From NCBI RefSeq assembly GCF_009857885.1, contig NZ_WWER01000006.1:1-64000 (forward strand): a stretch of 64,000 bases of DNA, given 5' to 3'. The stretch comes from Pusillimonas sp. TS35. GTDB taxonomy: Bacteria > Pseudomonadota > Gammaproteobacteria > Burkholderiales > Burkholderiaceae_B. Shown piece by piece: positions 1-8,152 of this stretch. A program made the translations under genes and the position numbers. Position 1 is the stretch's first letter; the number at the start of each line of letters is the position of its first letter. The notes under the pieces are model-generated. The model made no database searches. It had not been told where the DNA came from and worked only from the letters and a program-made list of their open reading frames with translations.

Positions 1-126
1 ACTCATCACGATGCTCCTGAACCAAGCGCACCGCGCGTTCACGTACTTCAGGGGAAAACTTGTTGTTCTTGCTCATGACTCCATTCTCTCAAGAATTGAA
101 GCCTCCTCAAAACCCGGTTCGATTCA
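1..126 (-). mobile_element. IS3-family insertion sequence end with OrfA N-terminus (partial)
   Basis: Read on minus, a start codon at 76-74 opens a frame that runs off the window edge and encodes 25 residues beginning MSKNNKFSPEVRERAVRLV. This is the typical N-terminus of an IS3-family OrfA, the helix-turn-helix protein made by IS150/IS911-like elements. Upstream of it lies a stretch reading (minus) TGAATCGAACCGGGTTTTGA from 126, followed by GGAGGC, which looks like the terminal inverted repeat of such elements, so 126 is the probable element boundary. The rest of the IS lies outside the window. The family call rests on the short peptide and the end sequence only. Confidence 0.75.
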
Positions 127-128
127 CC

Positions 129-254
129 ATGGTGCTGCGCATTGAGCTGGCGGGTATCAAGCCGGCAATCTATCGGATTATTGTTGTGCCTGCGCGCATC
201 AGCGCCCGAACCCACCGCATCCAGAACATAAATCTGGAACTCCCCTGTGGATAG
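129..254 (+). pseudogene. relic of a plasmid pRiA4b ORF-3-like protein
   Basis: An ATG at 129, three bases inside from the IS end, opens a 41-codon frame. Residues 2-22 (VLRIELAGIKPAIYRIIVVPA) match the beginning of the pRiA4b ORF-3/TnpR passenger family, whose members usually start with an L-x-V-x-L-x-x-x-x-P-x-I-W-R-R motif and are about 170 or more residues long. After about 30 residues similarity fades and the frame stops, so only the first strand-strand-helix part is left. It is probably a decayed remnant truncated next to the IS. Function is not expected. Confidence 0.5.
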
Positions 255-351
255 GTGCTCGCGGTAGGTGTGTTTCCAACATATCAACGCGAACCCCTCA
301 GCGTGCCAAACTAGCTGTTAATAGTTGTTAACCCTGATTGAACCCAACTAA

Positions 352-363
352 TAGACTGGTCTA
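352..363. promoter_or_regulatory. putative TetR operator upstream of the AcuR-like gene
   Basis: TAGACTGGTCTA has perfect five-base arms (TAGAC/GTCTA) around a two-base centre and lies 37 bases upstream of the TetR start. A closely related site sits at 1023-1034 before the next gene, which suggests autoregulation plus control of the acuI-like gene by the same protein. This is inference from sequence symmetry. Confidence 0.5.
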
Positions 364-399
364 GTATTCCGTACCATACCAGTTAAAAAAGCGCCCGTA

Positions 400-1002
400 A
401 TGCCACAAGCCATTCAAAAGCCCGAACGCGGCACTGCCCGCGATAGCCTTATCCGCGTAGGGGTAGAGCTGTGTACCCAGGCGGGGTTCCAGGCAACCGG
501 GGTTGAGCAGGTATTGCGCGGCGCGGGGGTTCCGAAAGGCTCCTTCTACCATTACTTCCCCAGCAAGAAAGAATTTGGCCTTGCTGTCATCGATGCCTAC
601 GCCGAATATTTCTGTACCAAGCTGCAGCGGCTTCTCGAAAATCCAGACGTGGCGCCGCTGGAGCGCCTGCGTAGCTTCGTCGCTGAGGCTGAGCGGGGGA
701 TGGAGAAGCATCAATTCCAGCGAGGCTGTCTGGTGGGCAACCTGGGGCAGGAGATGGCGGGGCTGGATGATGAGTTTCGCGAGCGGCTGGAGGCGGTGCT
801 GAAGCTTTGGCAGGCGCAAACCAGCCGGTGCCTGAAGGCGGCGCAAGAGGCGGGCGAGCTCAACGCTGCGCTGGACGCAGATGGGCTCGCGGAGTTTTTC
901 TGGATTGGCTGGGAAGGCGCGATCCTGAGGGCCAAGTTGACGCGGTCGTCTCAGCCTATGCGCGCGTTTGCGGATGGATTCTTTGCTTATCTTGGTCGAT
1001 AA
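400..1002 (+). CDS. TetR/AcrR-family regulator, AcuR-like
   Basis: A 200-residue TetR-family repressor. The N-terminal helix-turn-helix spans roughly residues 34-53 (GVEQVLRGAGVPKGSFYHYF), which is the common form in AcuR/NemR-type regulators, followed by an all-helical ligand domain. It is followed directly by an AcuI-type reductase gene. AcuR of dimethylsulfoniopropionate/acrylate-using bacteria represses acuI and responds to acrylate, so the same relation is likely here. Similar palindromes lie before this gene (352-363) and before the next one (1023-1034). No strong ribosome-binding site precedes the ATG, so the start is the best of the available ones. The ligand is inferred, not shown. 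Confidence 0.8.
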   Translation: MPQAIQKPERGTARDSLIRVGVELCTQAGFQATGVEQVLRGAGVPKGSFYHYFPSKKEFGLAVIDAYAEYFCTKLQRLLENPDVAPLERLRSFVAEAERGMEKHQFQRGCLVGNLGQEMAGLDDEFRERLEAVLKLWQAQTSRCLKAAQEAGELNAALDADGLAEFFWIGWEGAILRAKLTRSSQPMRAFADGFFAYLGR

Positions 1003-1022
1003 AAATTTTGTTCGGAAATAAA

Positions 1023-1034
1023 CCGACCGGTCTA
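1023..1034. promoter_or_regulatory. putative TetR operator before the acuI-like gene
   Basis: CCGACCGGTCTA contains the perfect palindrome GACCGGTC and shares the GTCTA half-site with the palindrome at 352-363. It sits between the TetR stop codon and the GGAGG ribosome-binding site at 1044-1048 of the reductase gene, a position where a bound repressor would block transcription of the downstream gene. Confidence 0.5.
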
Positions 1035-1056
1035 ATTGTTAACGGAGGTGTACGAG

Positions 1057-2043
1057 ATGTTCAAGGCAGTCATGTTACGCAAGGCGGAGGATGGATCGAC
1101 CGTCGCGGCAGTGGAATCGGTGGATCCCACAGCATTGCCGGAAGGCGAGGTAGAGATCCGGGTGGCGTATTCGACCTTGAACTACAAGGATGGCCTGGCG
1201 ATTACGGGCCGCGCGCCGGTGGTGAGGCAATGGCCCATGGTGCCGGGTATCGACCTGGCGGGTACGGTGACGAAAAGCAGCAGTGCTGACTTCCCTGAAG
1301 GCACTGAAGTGATCGTGAATGGCCACGGTATGGGGGAGATCCATTGGGGCGGTCTGGCCCAGGTGGCGCGTGTGCCCGCGAAGTGGCTGACACGCAAGCC
1401 GGCCTCGCTGACGGCGAAAGACACGGCAAGCATCGGGACGGCGGGGTATACGGCCATGCTGTCTGTGTTGGCATTGGAGCGCCATGGCGTGAAGCCGGGC
1501 GATGGCCCCGTACTCGTCACGGGGGCCAATGGTGGGGTGGGAAGTTTTGCGCTGGCCTTGCTGGCGCGGCGCGGCTATGAGGTATGGGCCTCCACAGGGC
1601 GGCCGGCCGAGAGTGCTCGCCTCAACGCCCTCGGCGCCAAGGGCATCATCAATCGCGATGAGCTGTCCGGTAAAGGCAAGCCGCTGCAAAAAGAGCAGTG
1701 GGCGGGCGCGGTGGATTGCGTGGGCAGCCACACGCTGGCGAATGTATGCGCCCAGACGCGGTATGGCGGCGTGGTGACGGCGTGCGGCCTGGCGCAGGGC
1801 ATGGATTTCCCGGCCACGGTTGCGCCCTTTATCTTGCGAGGCGTGACGCTGGCGGGCATAGACAGTGTTTATGCGCCGCAGGCGCTGCGGAAACAGGCCT
1901 GGCGTTGCCTGGCGAGCGAGACCGACCAGGCGTTGCTTGCCGGGATCGCGCACACGATAGGTCTGGGCGACAGCATCGACTACGCGTACAAGCTGATGGG
2001 CGGGGACATCAAGGGCCGTGTCGTGGTTGACCTGGCGGCCTGA
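1057..2043 (+). CDS. acuI: AcuI/YhdH-type NADPH-dependent acryloyl-CoA reductase
   Basis: A 328-residue medium-chain dehydrogenase/reductase of the YhdH/AcuI group, which lacks zinc and reduces acryloyl-CoA to propanoyl-CoA with NADPH. Diagnostic segments are LNYKD at 41-45, PGIDLAGTV at 63-71 and the dinucleotide-binding VTGANGGVGS at 154-163. The ATG at 1057 is preferred over the in-frame TTG at 1036 because GGAGG at 1044-1048 is correctly spaced from it. It follows an AcuR-like regulator and is followed after one base by an acyl-CoA dehydrogenase, so the genes probably form one acyl-CoA operon. The precise enoyl-CoA substrate in this cluster is not certain. Confidence 0.85.
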   Translation: MFKAVMLRKAEDGSTVAAVESVDPTALPEGEVEIRVAYSTLNYKDGLAITGRAPVVRQWPMVPGIDLAGTVTKSSSADFPEGTEVIVNGHGMGEIHWGGLAQVARVPAKWLTRKPASLTAKDTASIGTAGYTAMLSVLALERHGVKPGDGPVLVTGANGGVGSFALALLARRGYEVWASTGRPAESARLNALGAKGIINRDELSGKGKPLQKEQWAGAVDCVGSHTLANVCAQTRYGGVVTACGLAQGMDFPATVAPFILRGVTLAGIDSVYAPQALRKQAWRCLASETDQALLAGIAHTIGLGDSIDYAYKLMGGDIKGRVVVDLAA

Positions 2044-2044
2044 C

Positions 2045-3202
2045 ATGGACGCCAAAGCCACTTTTGATGCGGGGCTGGCGCCCGCGGAACGGGCGCTGGT
2101 GCAGACGGCGCGCGAGTTCGCCGCGCAGCATCTGGATATCGATACGCCATACGACATTGGTACGCACCGCCGCCTGCTGCAGCAGGCCTGCCGCCGCGGT
2201 TTGGCGGGCATCGAGGTGCCAGCCCGTTTCGGCGGCGCGGGGGCATCGTACTCCACGAGGATGCGGGTTTGCGAGGCGCTCGCCAGCCACCATGCGGGGT
2301 TTGCATTTTCGCTGGTGAACCACCACAACATTGTGTCTCGCATCGCGCAGTCGGGCGGGGCCGTGTTGCAGGACGCACTGGTGGCAAAAATGCTGGATGG
2401 CGGCGCGATAGGCTGCACCGCCATGACAGAACCGCAATCGGGCAGCGACTTTGCCACGATGCGCATGAATGCGGTGAAAACGCAGGACGGCTGGGTGCTG
2501 AACGGCGCCAAGGCGTGGATTGCCAATGCGAGCCTGGCCGACGTGTTTCTGGTTTACGCGCAGACGGATCCCGACAAGGGTGCCGCGGGCGTGGCGGGGT
2601 TTATCGTGCTGGCGGACGATGCCGGGTTCAGGCGCGGGCAGGCGTATGACGCGCCTTCGGCGCAGGGGATGGGAGTGGGGCAGTTTGCGCTTGAAGACTG
2701 CCTCATCCCGGACGCGCGAGTGCTGTACCCGCCGGGGGATGGGTTTCGCGCAGCGATGCGCGGGGTAAACCAGGCGAGGGTGCACGTGGCGGCGATGAAC
2801 GCCGCCATGGTGGAGCGTGCATTGAATGCGTCGTTGGGCTATGCCGAGTCGAGGCAGGCGTTCGGCAACCCTGTGATCGAGTTCCAAGGGCTGGGCTGGT
2901 CGCTGGCCAATGTGGCGACGCATCTGCAGGCGATGCGCCTGCTGGCCTATGCTGCCGCGCAAACGATAGACGCCGGCGAAGACGCGCAGGCCATTGCCGC
3001 CATGGCCAAGAAGTACGCAAACGACCACGCGATGCAGACCATTTCGGCGTGCATGCAGGCGATGGGTGCGCACGGCATTACGGAAGAAGCAGGCCTTGCC
3101 AGGCTGCTGGGCTGGGCAAAAGCGTTCTGCTACACCGACGGCACGCCGGAAATGATGAATGAACGCATTGTGCGTTGCATGCGCAAGGTACAGAGGAAGT
3201 AA
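2045..3202 (+). CDS. acyl-CoA dehydrogenase
   Basis: A 385-residue FAD-dependent acyl-CoA dehydrogenase that introduces a 2,3-double bond into an acyl-CoA and passes electrons to ETF. The family signatures TAMTEPQSGSD (125-135) and NGAKAWIANA (153-162) are present, and Glu369 in YTDGTPEM is the likely catalytic base near the C-terminus. The start ATG at 2045 lies one base after the acuI stop, so translation is probably coupled; a GTG at 2018 inside acuI is less likely. A dehydrogenase beside an AcuI-type reductase and an acyl-CoA synthetase points to breakdown of a short or branched acid. Substrate cannot be read from the sequence. Confidence 0.85.
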   Translation: MDAKATFDAGLAPAERALVQTAREFAAQHLDIDTPYDIGTHRRLLQQACRRGLAGIEVPARFGGAGASYSTRMRVCEALASHHAGFAFSLVNHHNIVSRIAQSGGAVLQDALVAKMLDGGAIGCTAMTEPQSGSDFATMRMNAVKTQDGWVLNGAKAWIANASLADVFLVYAQTDPDKGAAGVAGFIVLADDAGFRRGQAYDAPSAQGMGVGQFALEDCLIPDARVLYPPGDGFRAAMRGVNQARVHVAAMNAAMVERALNASLGYAESRQAFGNPVIEFQGLGWSLANVATHLQAMRLLAYAAAQTIDAGEDAQAIAAMAKKYANDHAMQTISACMQAMGAHGITEEAGLARLLGWAKAFCYTDGTPEMMNERIVRCMRKVQRK

Positions 3203-3250
3203 CGATGAAGGACTGAGCAGGTCAACAAAATCCGAAAAGGAGGAGACATC

Positions 3251-4228
3251 ATGAAAACACATCGCATACTGTCGGCAGCTGCTTTGGCGCTTGGGCTGGC
3301 CGCCGCTGCGCCGCATGCGGCATTTGCCGAAGACGGCTACCCCTCGCGCCAGGTGCGCATGGTCGTACCCTTTCCCCCCGGGGGCTCTGTGGATTACATC
3401 GCCCGCATTGTGATCCCGGAATTCGCGAAGAAGCTGGGCACCAATGTATTCATCGAGAACAAGGGCGGCGCCAGCGGCGCGATAGGCACTGCGGATGTGG
3501 CCCGGGCCGATCCGGATGGCTACACCCTGCTGATGGTGTTCGACACGCATGCCGTGAACCCGCACATCAACAAGAGCCTGCCTTACGACACCTTTGAGTC
3601 GTTTGACTACATTACCGGCATGACGAGCGCGCCCATGGTGCTGGCAACGCGCAAGGATTTTCCGGCGGAATCGCTTTCAGGGCTGATTGACTACGCCAGG
3701 AAGAACCCCGACAAGGTGACGTACGGATCTTCCGGCGTGGGTGGCTCGAACCACCTTACCGCGCTGGCCTTCTCCAAGGCCGCCAAGGCGTCCACGCTGC
3801 ATGTTCCCTATAAAGGCGGCGGGCCGATGCTTACTGCTGTCATTGGCGGCGAAGTCGATTTCGTGGTGACCACGTTCCCGCTGGTGGTCGAGCGCATCAA
3901 GGCCGGGCAGCTGAAGGCCCTTGGCATGGGCAGCACTGAGCGCGTGAAGCAATTGCCCGATGTGCCGACCGTGTCGGAGCAACTGCCCGGCTACACGGCG
4001 ACGTCGTGGATCGGTCTGGTGGGGCCGGCAGGCCTGAAGCCCGACGTAGCGAAGAAGATCAACGAGGCGATGCGGGACGCGCTGAATTCGCCCGAAGTAA
4101 AGGACAGGCTTACGGGCGAGGGCTTTGCCATCATGGCCGGCACACCGGAAGCGTTCAAGACCTGGGTGAAGGAGCGGTACGCCGAAGCCGAGCAGCTTAT
4201 CAAGGTCGAGAAAATCGCCATGAACTGA
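3251..4228 (+). CDS. Bug-family tripartite tricarboxylate transporter substrate-binding protein
   Basis: A 325-residue periplasmic solute receptor of the Bug (TctC) family, which binds carboxylates. A signal peptide covers residues 1-26 (cleavage near AFA/EDG), followed by the family start YPSRQVRMVVPFPPGGSVD. The segments typical of Bug proteins are all present: GGASGAIGTADVARADPDGYTLL, HVPYKGGGPM and DVPTVSEQ. A strong AGGAGGAGA ribosome-binding site precedes the ATG. It lies between an acyl-CoA dehydrogenase and an acyl-CoA synthetase, which suggests that it delivers the acid that those enzymes activate and degrade. No TctA/TctB membrane subunits are encoded nearby, as is usual for Bug proteins in Alcaligenaceae. 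Confidence 0.9.
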   Translation: MKTHRILSAAALALGLAAAAPHAAFAEDGYPSRQVRMVVPFPPGGSVDYIARIVIPEFAKKLGTNVFIENKGGASGAIGTADVARADPDGYTLLMVFDTHAVNPHINKSLPYDTFESFDYITGMTSAPMVLATRKDFPAESLSGLIDYARKNPDKVTYGSSGVGGSNHLTALAFSKAAKASTLHVPYKGGGPMLTAVIGGEVDFVVTTFPLVVERIKAGQLKALGMGSTERVKQLPDVPTVSEQLPGYTATSWIGLVGPAGLKPDVAKKINEAMRDALNSPEVKDRLTGEGFAIMAGTPEAFKTWVKERYAEAEQLIKVEKIAMN

Positions 4229-4267
4229 CCTCCGCGAGGATCCGCGGAAACGTAGAAGAGGGGCAAC

Positions 4268-5902
4268 ATGGAAGACAAACCACTGCATGAATACCTCAGG
4301 CAGCATGCCCGGGCCACGCCAAACAAGACGGCACTGGTGTGGTACGGCCATGAGATGAGCTATGCGGAACTGGACAGCCTGACGGACAAGTGCGCGGCAT
4401 TCCTGCACAGGCTGGGCGTGCGCAGGGGCGAGCCAGTAGCGCTTTTCATGCAGAACTGTTGCCAGTACGTGATTGCGCACTTCGGCATCCAGAAACTGGG
4501 GGCGATTGTCAGCCCATGCAGCCCTCTCTTCAAGCATCACGAGCTCGGGTATCAACTGCAGGATCTCGGCGCCCGTGTGATTGTCGCGGCCGATGGCTTG
4601 CTGCCCGTGGTGCAGGCGGCACGGCCGCAGACGGCGCTGCAGCATGTGGTAACGACACGCTATAGTGACTTCCTGCCGCAGACGCCCGCGTATACCGCGC
4701 CGGAGGACATCAAGCCGCATGGCGGTGGCTTGGCGCAAGGCGTTTTGGACCTTTGTACTGAACTGGAAAAGGTCGATGCCGCACGGGCTACCGAAAGCAT
4801 GGGTTTGGAAAACGCCGACGCCGCGCCGGCTGCCGAAAGCATAGGCCTCGACGACGTTTCGCTGCTCGCGTATACCTCTGGAACGACGGGCCGTCCGAAA
4901 GGCGCCATGCTTACCTACCGCAACGCCTTGTTCAAAGCCCGCAGGGGCGCCATGGCGGGTGGCCTGACGCAGGAGGACGTGCACCTGGCGATACCGCCGC
5001 TTTATCACATCTCGGGCATGCTGTGCGGTATCAACATCCCCATCTACCTGGGCGGCACGATCGTTCTGCATTACCGCTTCAATACGGTTTCTGCTGTTGA
5101 ATCGATTGCACGATACCGCCCCACCTACTGGAAGGCGATTGCACCCATGCTGCAATCGATCATGGACGATCCCGCCGCACAGGGGTTCGACCTTTCCAGC
5201 CTGCGCAAATGCCCCGCCACCAGCTTCGGGATCCGCACAACGCCGGAACTGGCCGAGCGATGGCGCGTATTCACAGGTGACGCGCTGGTATACGAAGCGG
5301 GCTACGGCCTCACCGAGACGCATACCTTCGATTCGGTGACACCGCCCGATGCCGTGCGCTGGGGCAGCAACGGCAAGCTGCTGCCCGGAGTGGAATGCAG
5401 GATCATCAGCATAGAAACCGGGCAGGAACAGCCGCCCGGCGCAACGGGCGAAATCGTGCTGCGCAGCCCTGGGAACTTCAAGGGATACTGGAAGCAACCG
5501 GAGAAGACTGCGGAAACACTGTCTGACGGCTGGGTGCGGACGGGGGACCTGGGCTCGGTGGACGCGGACGGATACTTGACGTTGTCAGGCAGGATGAAAG
5601 AGCTGATCAAGGTGTCGGGCTATAGCGTGTTTCCCGAAGACGTCGAGTCTATTCTTGTCGTGCACCCGGGCATCTCGCAGGTGGCGGTGATCGGCGTGGA
5701 CGATCCGGCGAAGGGGCAGGTGGTGGCGGCGTTCGTGGTGCCCAAGCCGGGGTATGAGCTCGATGCTGACGCTTTGATTGCCTGGTGCCGGGAGAATATG
5801 TCAGCTTACAAAGTACCCAAGATGATTGAGTTCTGTGAATTGCTGCCCATGACTGCGTCTGGGAAGGTGAAGCGGAATATGCTGCGGGTGGCGGTGGCGT
5901 AG
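4268..5902 (+). CDS. acyl-CoA synthetase (AMP-forming, ANL superfamily)
   Basis: A 544-residue adenylate-forming ligase that converts a carboxylic acid, ATP and CoA to acyl-CoA. Visible motifs are the P-loop YTSGTTGRPKG (202-212), YGLTETH, GWVRTGDLG and the C-terminal catalytic lysine in ASGKVKRN (about Lys533). Residues 169-196 carry an imperfect internal duplication (DAARATESMGLENA / DAAPAAESIGLDDV) just before the P-loop that looks like a recent in-frame expansion of a surface loop. A GAGGGGC ribosome-binding site precedes the ATG. Being next to the Bug receptor and acyl-CoA dehydrogenase, it is probably the entry enzyme of this operon. Substrate unknown. Confidence 0.88.
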   Translation: MEDKPLHEYLRQHARATPNKTALVWYGHEMSYAELDSLTDKCAAFLHRLGVRRGEPVALFMQNCCQYVIAHFGIQKLGAIVSPCSPLFKHHELGYQLQDLGARVIVAADGLLPVVQAARPQTALQHVVTTRYSDFLPQTPAYTAPEDIKPHGGGLAQGVLDLCTELEKVDAARATESMGLENADAAPAAESIGLDDVSLLAYTSGTTGRPKGAMLTYRNALFKARRGAMAGGLTQEDVHLAIPPLYHISGMLCGINIPIYLGGTIVLHYRFNTVSAVESIARYRPTYWKAIAPMLQSIMDDPAAQGFDLSSLRKCPATSFGIRTTPELAERWRVFTGDALVYEAGYGLTETHTFDSVTPPDAVRWGSNGKLLPGVECRIISIETGQEQPPGATGEIVLRSPGNFKGYWKQPEKTAETLSDGWVRTGDLGSVDADGYLTLSGRMKELIKVSGYSVFPEDVESILVVHPGISQVAVIGVDDPAKGQVVAAFVVPKPGYELDADALIAWCRENMSAYKVPKMIEFCELLPMTASGKVKRNMLRVAVA

Positions 5903-5994
5903 TGTCAGGGGAGCCTTGCACAATAAGTCGTTTGCAACCGTCGCTCAACATGGTCGGTCGGCACTCTGGAGAACCACGGCGGCTGCGGAGCCTG

Positions 5995-6006
5995 GTTTAC
6001 GTAAAC
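5995..6006. repeat. 12-bp perfect palindrome in a convergent intergenic region
   Basis: GTTTACGTAAAC is a perfect palindrome inside the 185-base gap between the convergent synthetase gene and the minus-strand Bug gene. CTGG and CCAG extend the pairing imperfectly on the two sides, so it may be part of a hairpin that ends transcription from both directions, but there is no T-run. No gene was seen in this gap. Confidence 0.3.
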
Positions 6007-6087
6007 TGACCAGCCTCCACGGAACCGGAGTGATTCACTTCTAGAGTTTACGGAAAATTTCCATAGCTCCACGTGCAGTCTGGTGAC

Positions 6088-7068
6088 CTACTGAACTTTT
6101 ATCTCCGCCTCTTTGACAATCGTTTTCCATTTTGCCTTTTCCGCATCGATAAAGCTTTGGTATTCAGCCATATCGCCCTTATACACTTGACTGCCTTGTG
6201 CCTCGAGCGCCTGCTTGAATTCAGGTTCGCCTAGTGCCTTGATCAACGCCGCATTCAAGATGTTGACCACATTCGCAGGCGTGCCTTCAGGAACAAACAG
6301 GGCATTCCACGAGCTTATCTTGAGGTCTGGGTTACCTGCTTGTGTGCTGCTAGGCACACTGGGTGCGGCATCGGAGGCTGTCTCTGATGCCAGCGCCAAC
6401 GCCTTGAGCTTACCGGCCTTCACGTGCGGCATGATGACCGGAATAGCATCCATGACGACATCCACTTGGGCTCCGAGTGCCGCGTTGACGGCCTCGCCGC
6501 CGCTTTTGAACGGAATATGAAGCAGGTTGATGTTGCTGGTGTACTTCAGTAGCTCAATGCCCAGTTGCGGTGAACTCCCAACACCAGCCGAGCCGTGGGT
6601 CAATTTTCCCGGGTTTGCTTTTGCGTACTTCACGAGGTCTTGCAGGCTGTCAATATTGAGCCCAGGGCGTATTGCCAGCACATAAGGTGAGCCCGATACC
6701 ATGCCGACTGGCTTGAATCGATCGGGGTTGTAGTTGATGGATTGCATGATCAGTGGATTGACGACCTGCGTGCCCACGGTCCCCATAAAGACTGTGTACC
6801 CATCAGGCGTCGCATTGGCCAGCGCCATAGCACCAATTGTTCCCCCTGCACCCGGTCGGTTCTCTACCACTACGCTTTGATCAAGTACATTCGCCAAGGT
6901 TTTGCCGAGGTGGCGAGCAATAATGTCGGTGATGCCGCCCGCGCCGAAGGGAACAATCAGCCGGATGGGGGCCTCGGGATATGCGGCTGTCGCTGGCATC
7001 GATAAAGTGGCAGCGGACAGCGCGATGGCAGCCAACACGGAAGCCATGGGTTTCGTAAGCGTGTTCAT
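6088..7068 (-). CDS. Bug-family tripartite tricarboxylate transporter substrate-binding protein
   Basis: A 326-residue periplasmic receptor with an N-terminal signal peptide (about residues 1-28, ending in the MPATA region) followed by AYPEAPIRLIVPFGAGGITD, the standard Bug start. NRPGAGGTIGAMALANATPDGYTV and LHIPFKSGGEA are the usual ligand-pocket segments. The start at 7068 is chosen because GGAGGAGAGA lies just upstream and because the signal peptide begins there; the open frame extends 48 codons further without a better start. It follows the reductase gene on the same strand with a 133-base gap, so it may be co-transcribed with the MOSC/reductase pair. The ligand is unknown. Confidence 0.88.
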   Translation of the reverse strand: MNTLTKPMASVLAAIALSAATLSMPATAAYPEAPIRLIVPFGAGGITDIIARHLGKTLANVLDQSVVVENRPGAGGTIGAMALANATPDGYTVFMGTVGTQVVNPLIMQSINYNPDRFKPVGMVSGSPYVLAIRPGLNIDSLQDLVKYAKANPGKLTHGSAGVGSSPQLGIELLKYTSNINLLHIPFKSGGEAVNAALGAQVDVVMDAIPVIMPHVKAGKLKALALASETASDAAPSVPSSTQAGNPDLKISSWNALFVPEGTPANVVNILNAALIKALGEPEFKQALEAQGSQVYKGDMAEYQSFIDAEKAKWKTIVKEAEIKVQ

Positions 7069-7201
7069 AGTCTCTCCTCCATTATTGTTCGCGGGTCCGT
7101 TTCTGTATAAGTAACTGGTACCGCGCAAACGGTTTAGATTTTTTATTTCCGAAAAGTACCGACCAACCGAGCTGGCCGCATACAAGCACGGTATGGAACC
7201 G

Positions 7202-8152
7202 CTATAGGTCAATCACCAAGCCTGCGCCGGCACAGCCACTGACACACGGGGTAAAGTATTCGGTGCGTTCCTGATCTGTCAGGCAGAGATCCTGGTGTTT
7301 GGGTTCACCATCCAACCAACGCACCATACATGCACGACAGATACCGCCCTCACAGGAAGAGGCGACGGATACGCCGGCCCGCTGTAATGCATTCAACGCC
7401 GTTTCTCCCGCCCGCACGTCTATCCGGCGTTCTGACCTTCTGAGTGTCAACGTATAAGCGTTGCCCGAGACGGGTATCTCAGGAGGGGCGAAGAATTCTT
7501 TATGGACATTTCCGGGTGCCCAGTTTGTGGTGGCTGTAGTGAAATCCTGCAACATCGCCAATGGGCCGCAGAAGAAGGCGTGGGTGTCGTCATCGGGTTC
7601 GCATAGAAGGTCTGCAATTGTTGTGTTGTGGCTGTTGGCGCGATCATGCAACACAAGATCGCCACTGTTTCCCAACTTCACCAACATATCCCGTAACGGC
7701 GGTTCGTTCCGGTAGAACAGATGCATCTGGTATGGTGCCCTCATATGCTCGAGCTGGAGCAGCATCGGAATGAAAGGTGTCACGCCAATGCCGCCGGCGA
7801 TAAAAATATAAGAAAGACCTGGCTTGATCGGCGGAAAAGTATTGCGGGGTAACGAAATGCGCAGGTTATCTCCCGCACGCAGCACATCATGTATATAACG
7901 CGAGCCACCTCGTCCGTTGTTCTGTCTCTTCACCGCCAAGGTGTACTCAATGTTCAATGAAGAGTCGCCGCAAAGCGAATAGGATCTGGTCAGGCCATTA
8001 TTCAAGTACAGATCTATATGGGCCCCTGGACTGGCGGCGGGAAGCTCCCAACCGTCCGGATCACGCAAGCACAGAACACGTATGTTATGTACATCATAAA
8101 TTGCATGGATGACCGTTTGCACATAACGTATTGGGGTTGATTGCTCAATCAT
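7202..8152 (-). CDS. phthalate-dioxygenase-reductase-type oxidoreductase (FMN, NAD, [2Fe-2S])
   Basis: A 316-residue class IA reductase of the PDR/VanB type, which moves electrons from NADH through FMN to a plant-type [2Fe-2S] cluster and on to an oxygenase or other acceptor. The flavin-binding RSYS is at 56-59, the nucleotide-binding AGGIGVTP at 119-126, and the C-terminal cluster ligands are Cys267, Cys272, Cys275 and Cys303. The ATG overlaps the end of the MOSC gene by four bases (ATGA), so the two are translationally coupled. No Rieske oxygenase alpha subunit is found in the window, which makes the MOSC protein the most obvious partner; the fused MOSC/ferredoxin protein YiiM offers a precedent for such a pairing. 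Confidence 0.88.
   Translation of the reverse strand: MIEQSTPIRYVQTVIHAIYDVHNIRVLCLRDPDGWELPAASPGAHIDLYLNNGLTRSYSLCGDSSLNIEYTLAVKRQNNGRGGSRYIHDVLRAGDNLRISLPRNTFPPIKPGLSYIFIAGGIGVTPFIPMLLQLEHMRAPYQMHLFYRNEPPLRDMLVKLGNSGDLVLHDRANSHNTTIADLLCEPDDDTHAFFCGPLAMLQDFTTATTNWAPGNVHKEFFAPPEIPVSGNAYTLTLRRSERRIDVRAGETALNALQRAGVSVASSCEGGICRACMVRWLDGEPKHQDLCLTDQERTEYFTPCVSGCAGAGLVIDL

Noticed and set aside
1075-2526. Long minus-strand open frames (483, 518 and 606 codons at 1075-2526, 2009-3565 and 3677-5497)
   Set aside because: They lie opposite strongly supported genes (acuI, acyl-CoA dehydrogenase, Bug, acyl-CoA synthetase), have unnatural Arg/His-rich composition and no family features. They reflect high GC at third positions.
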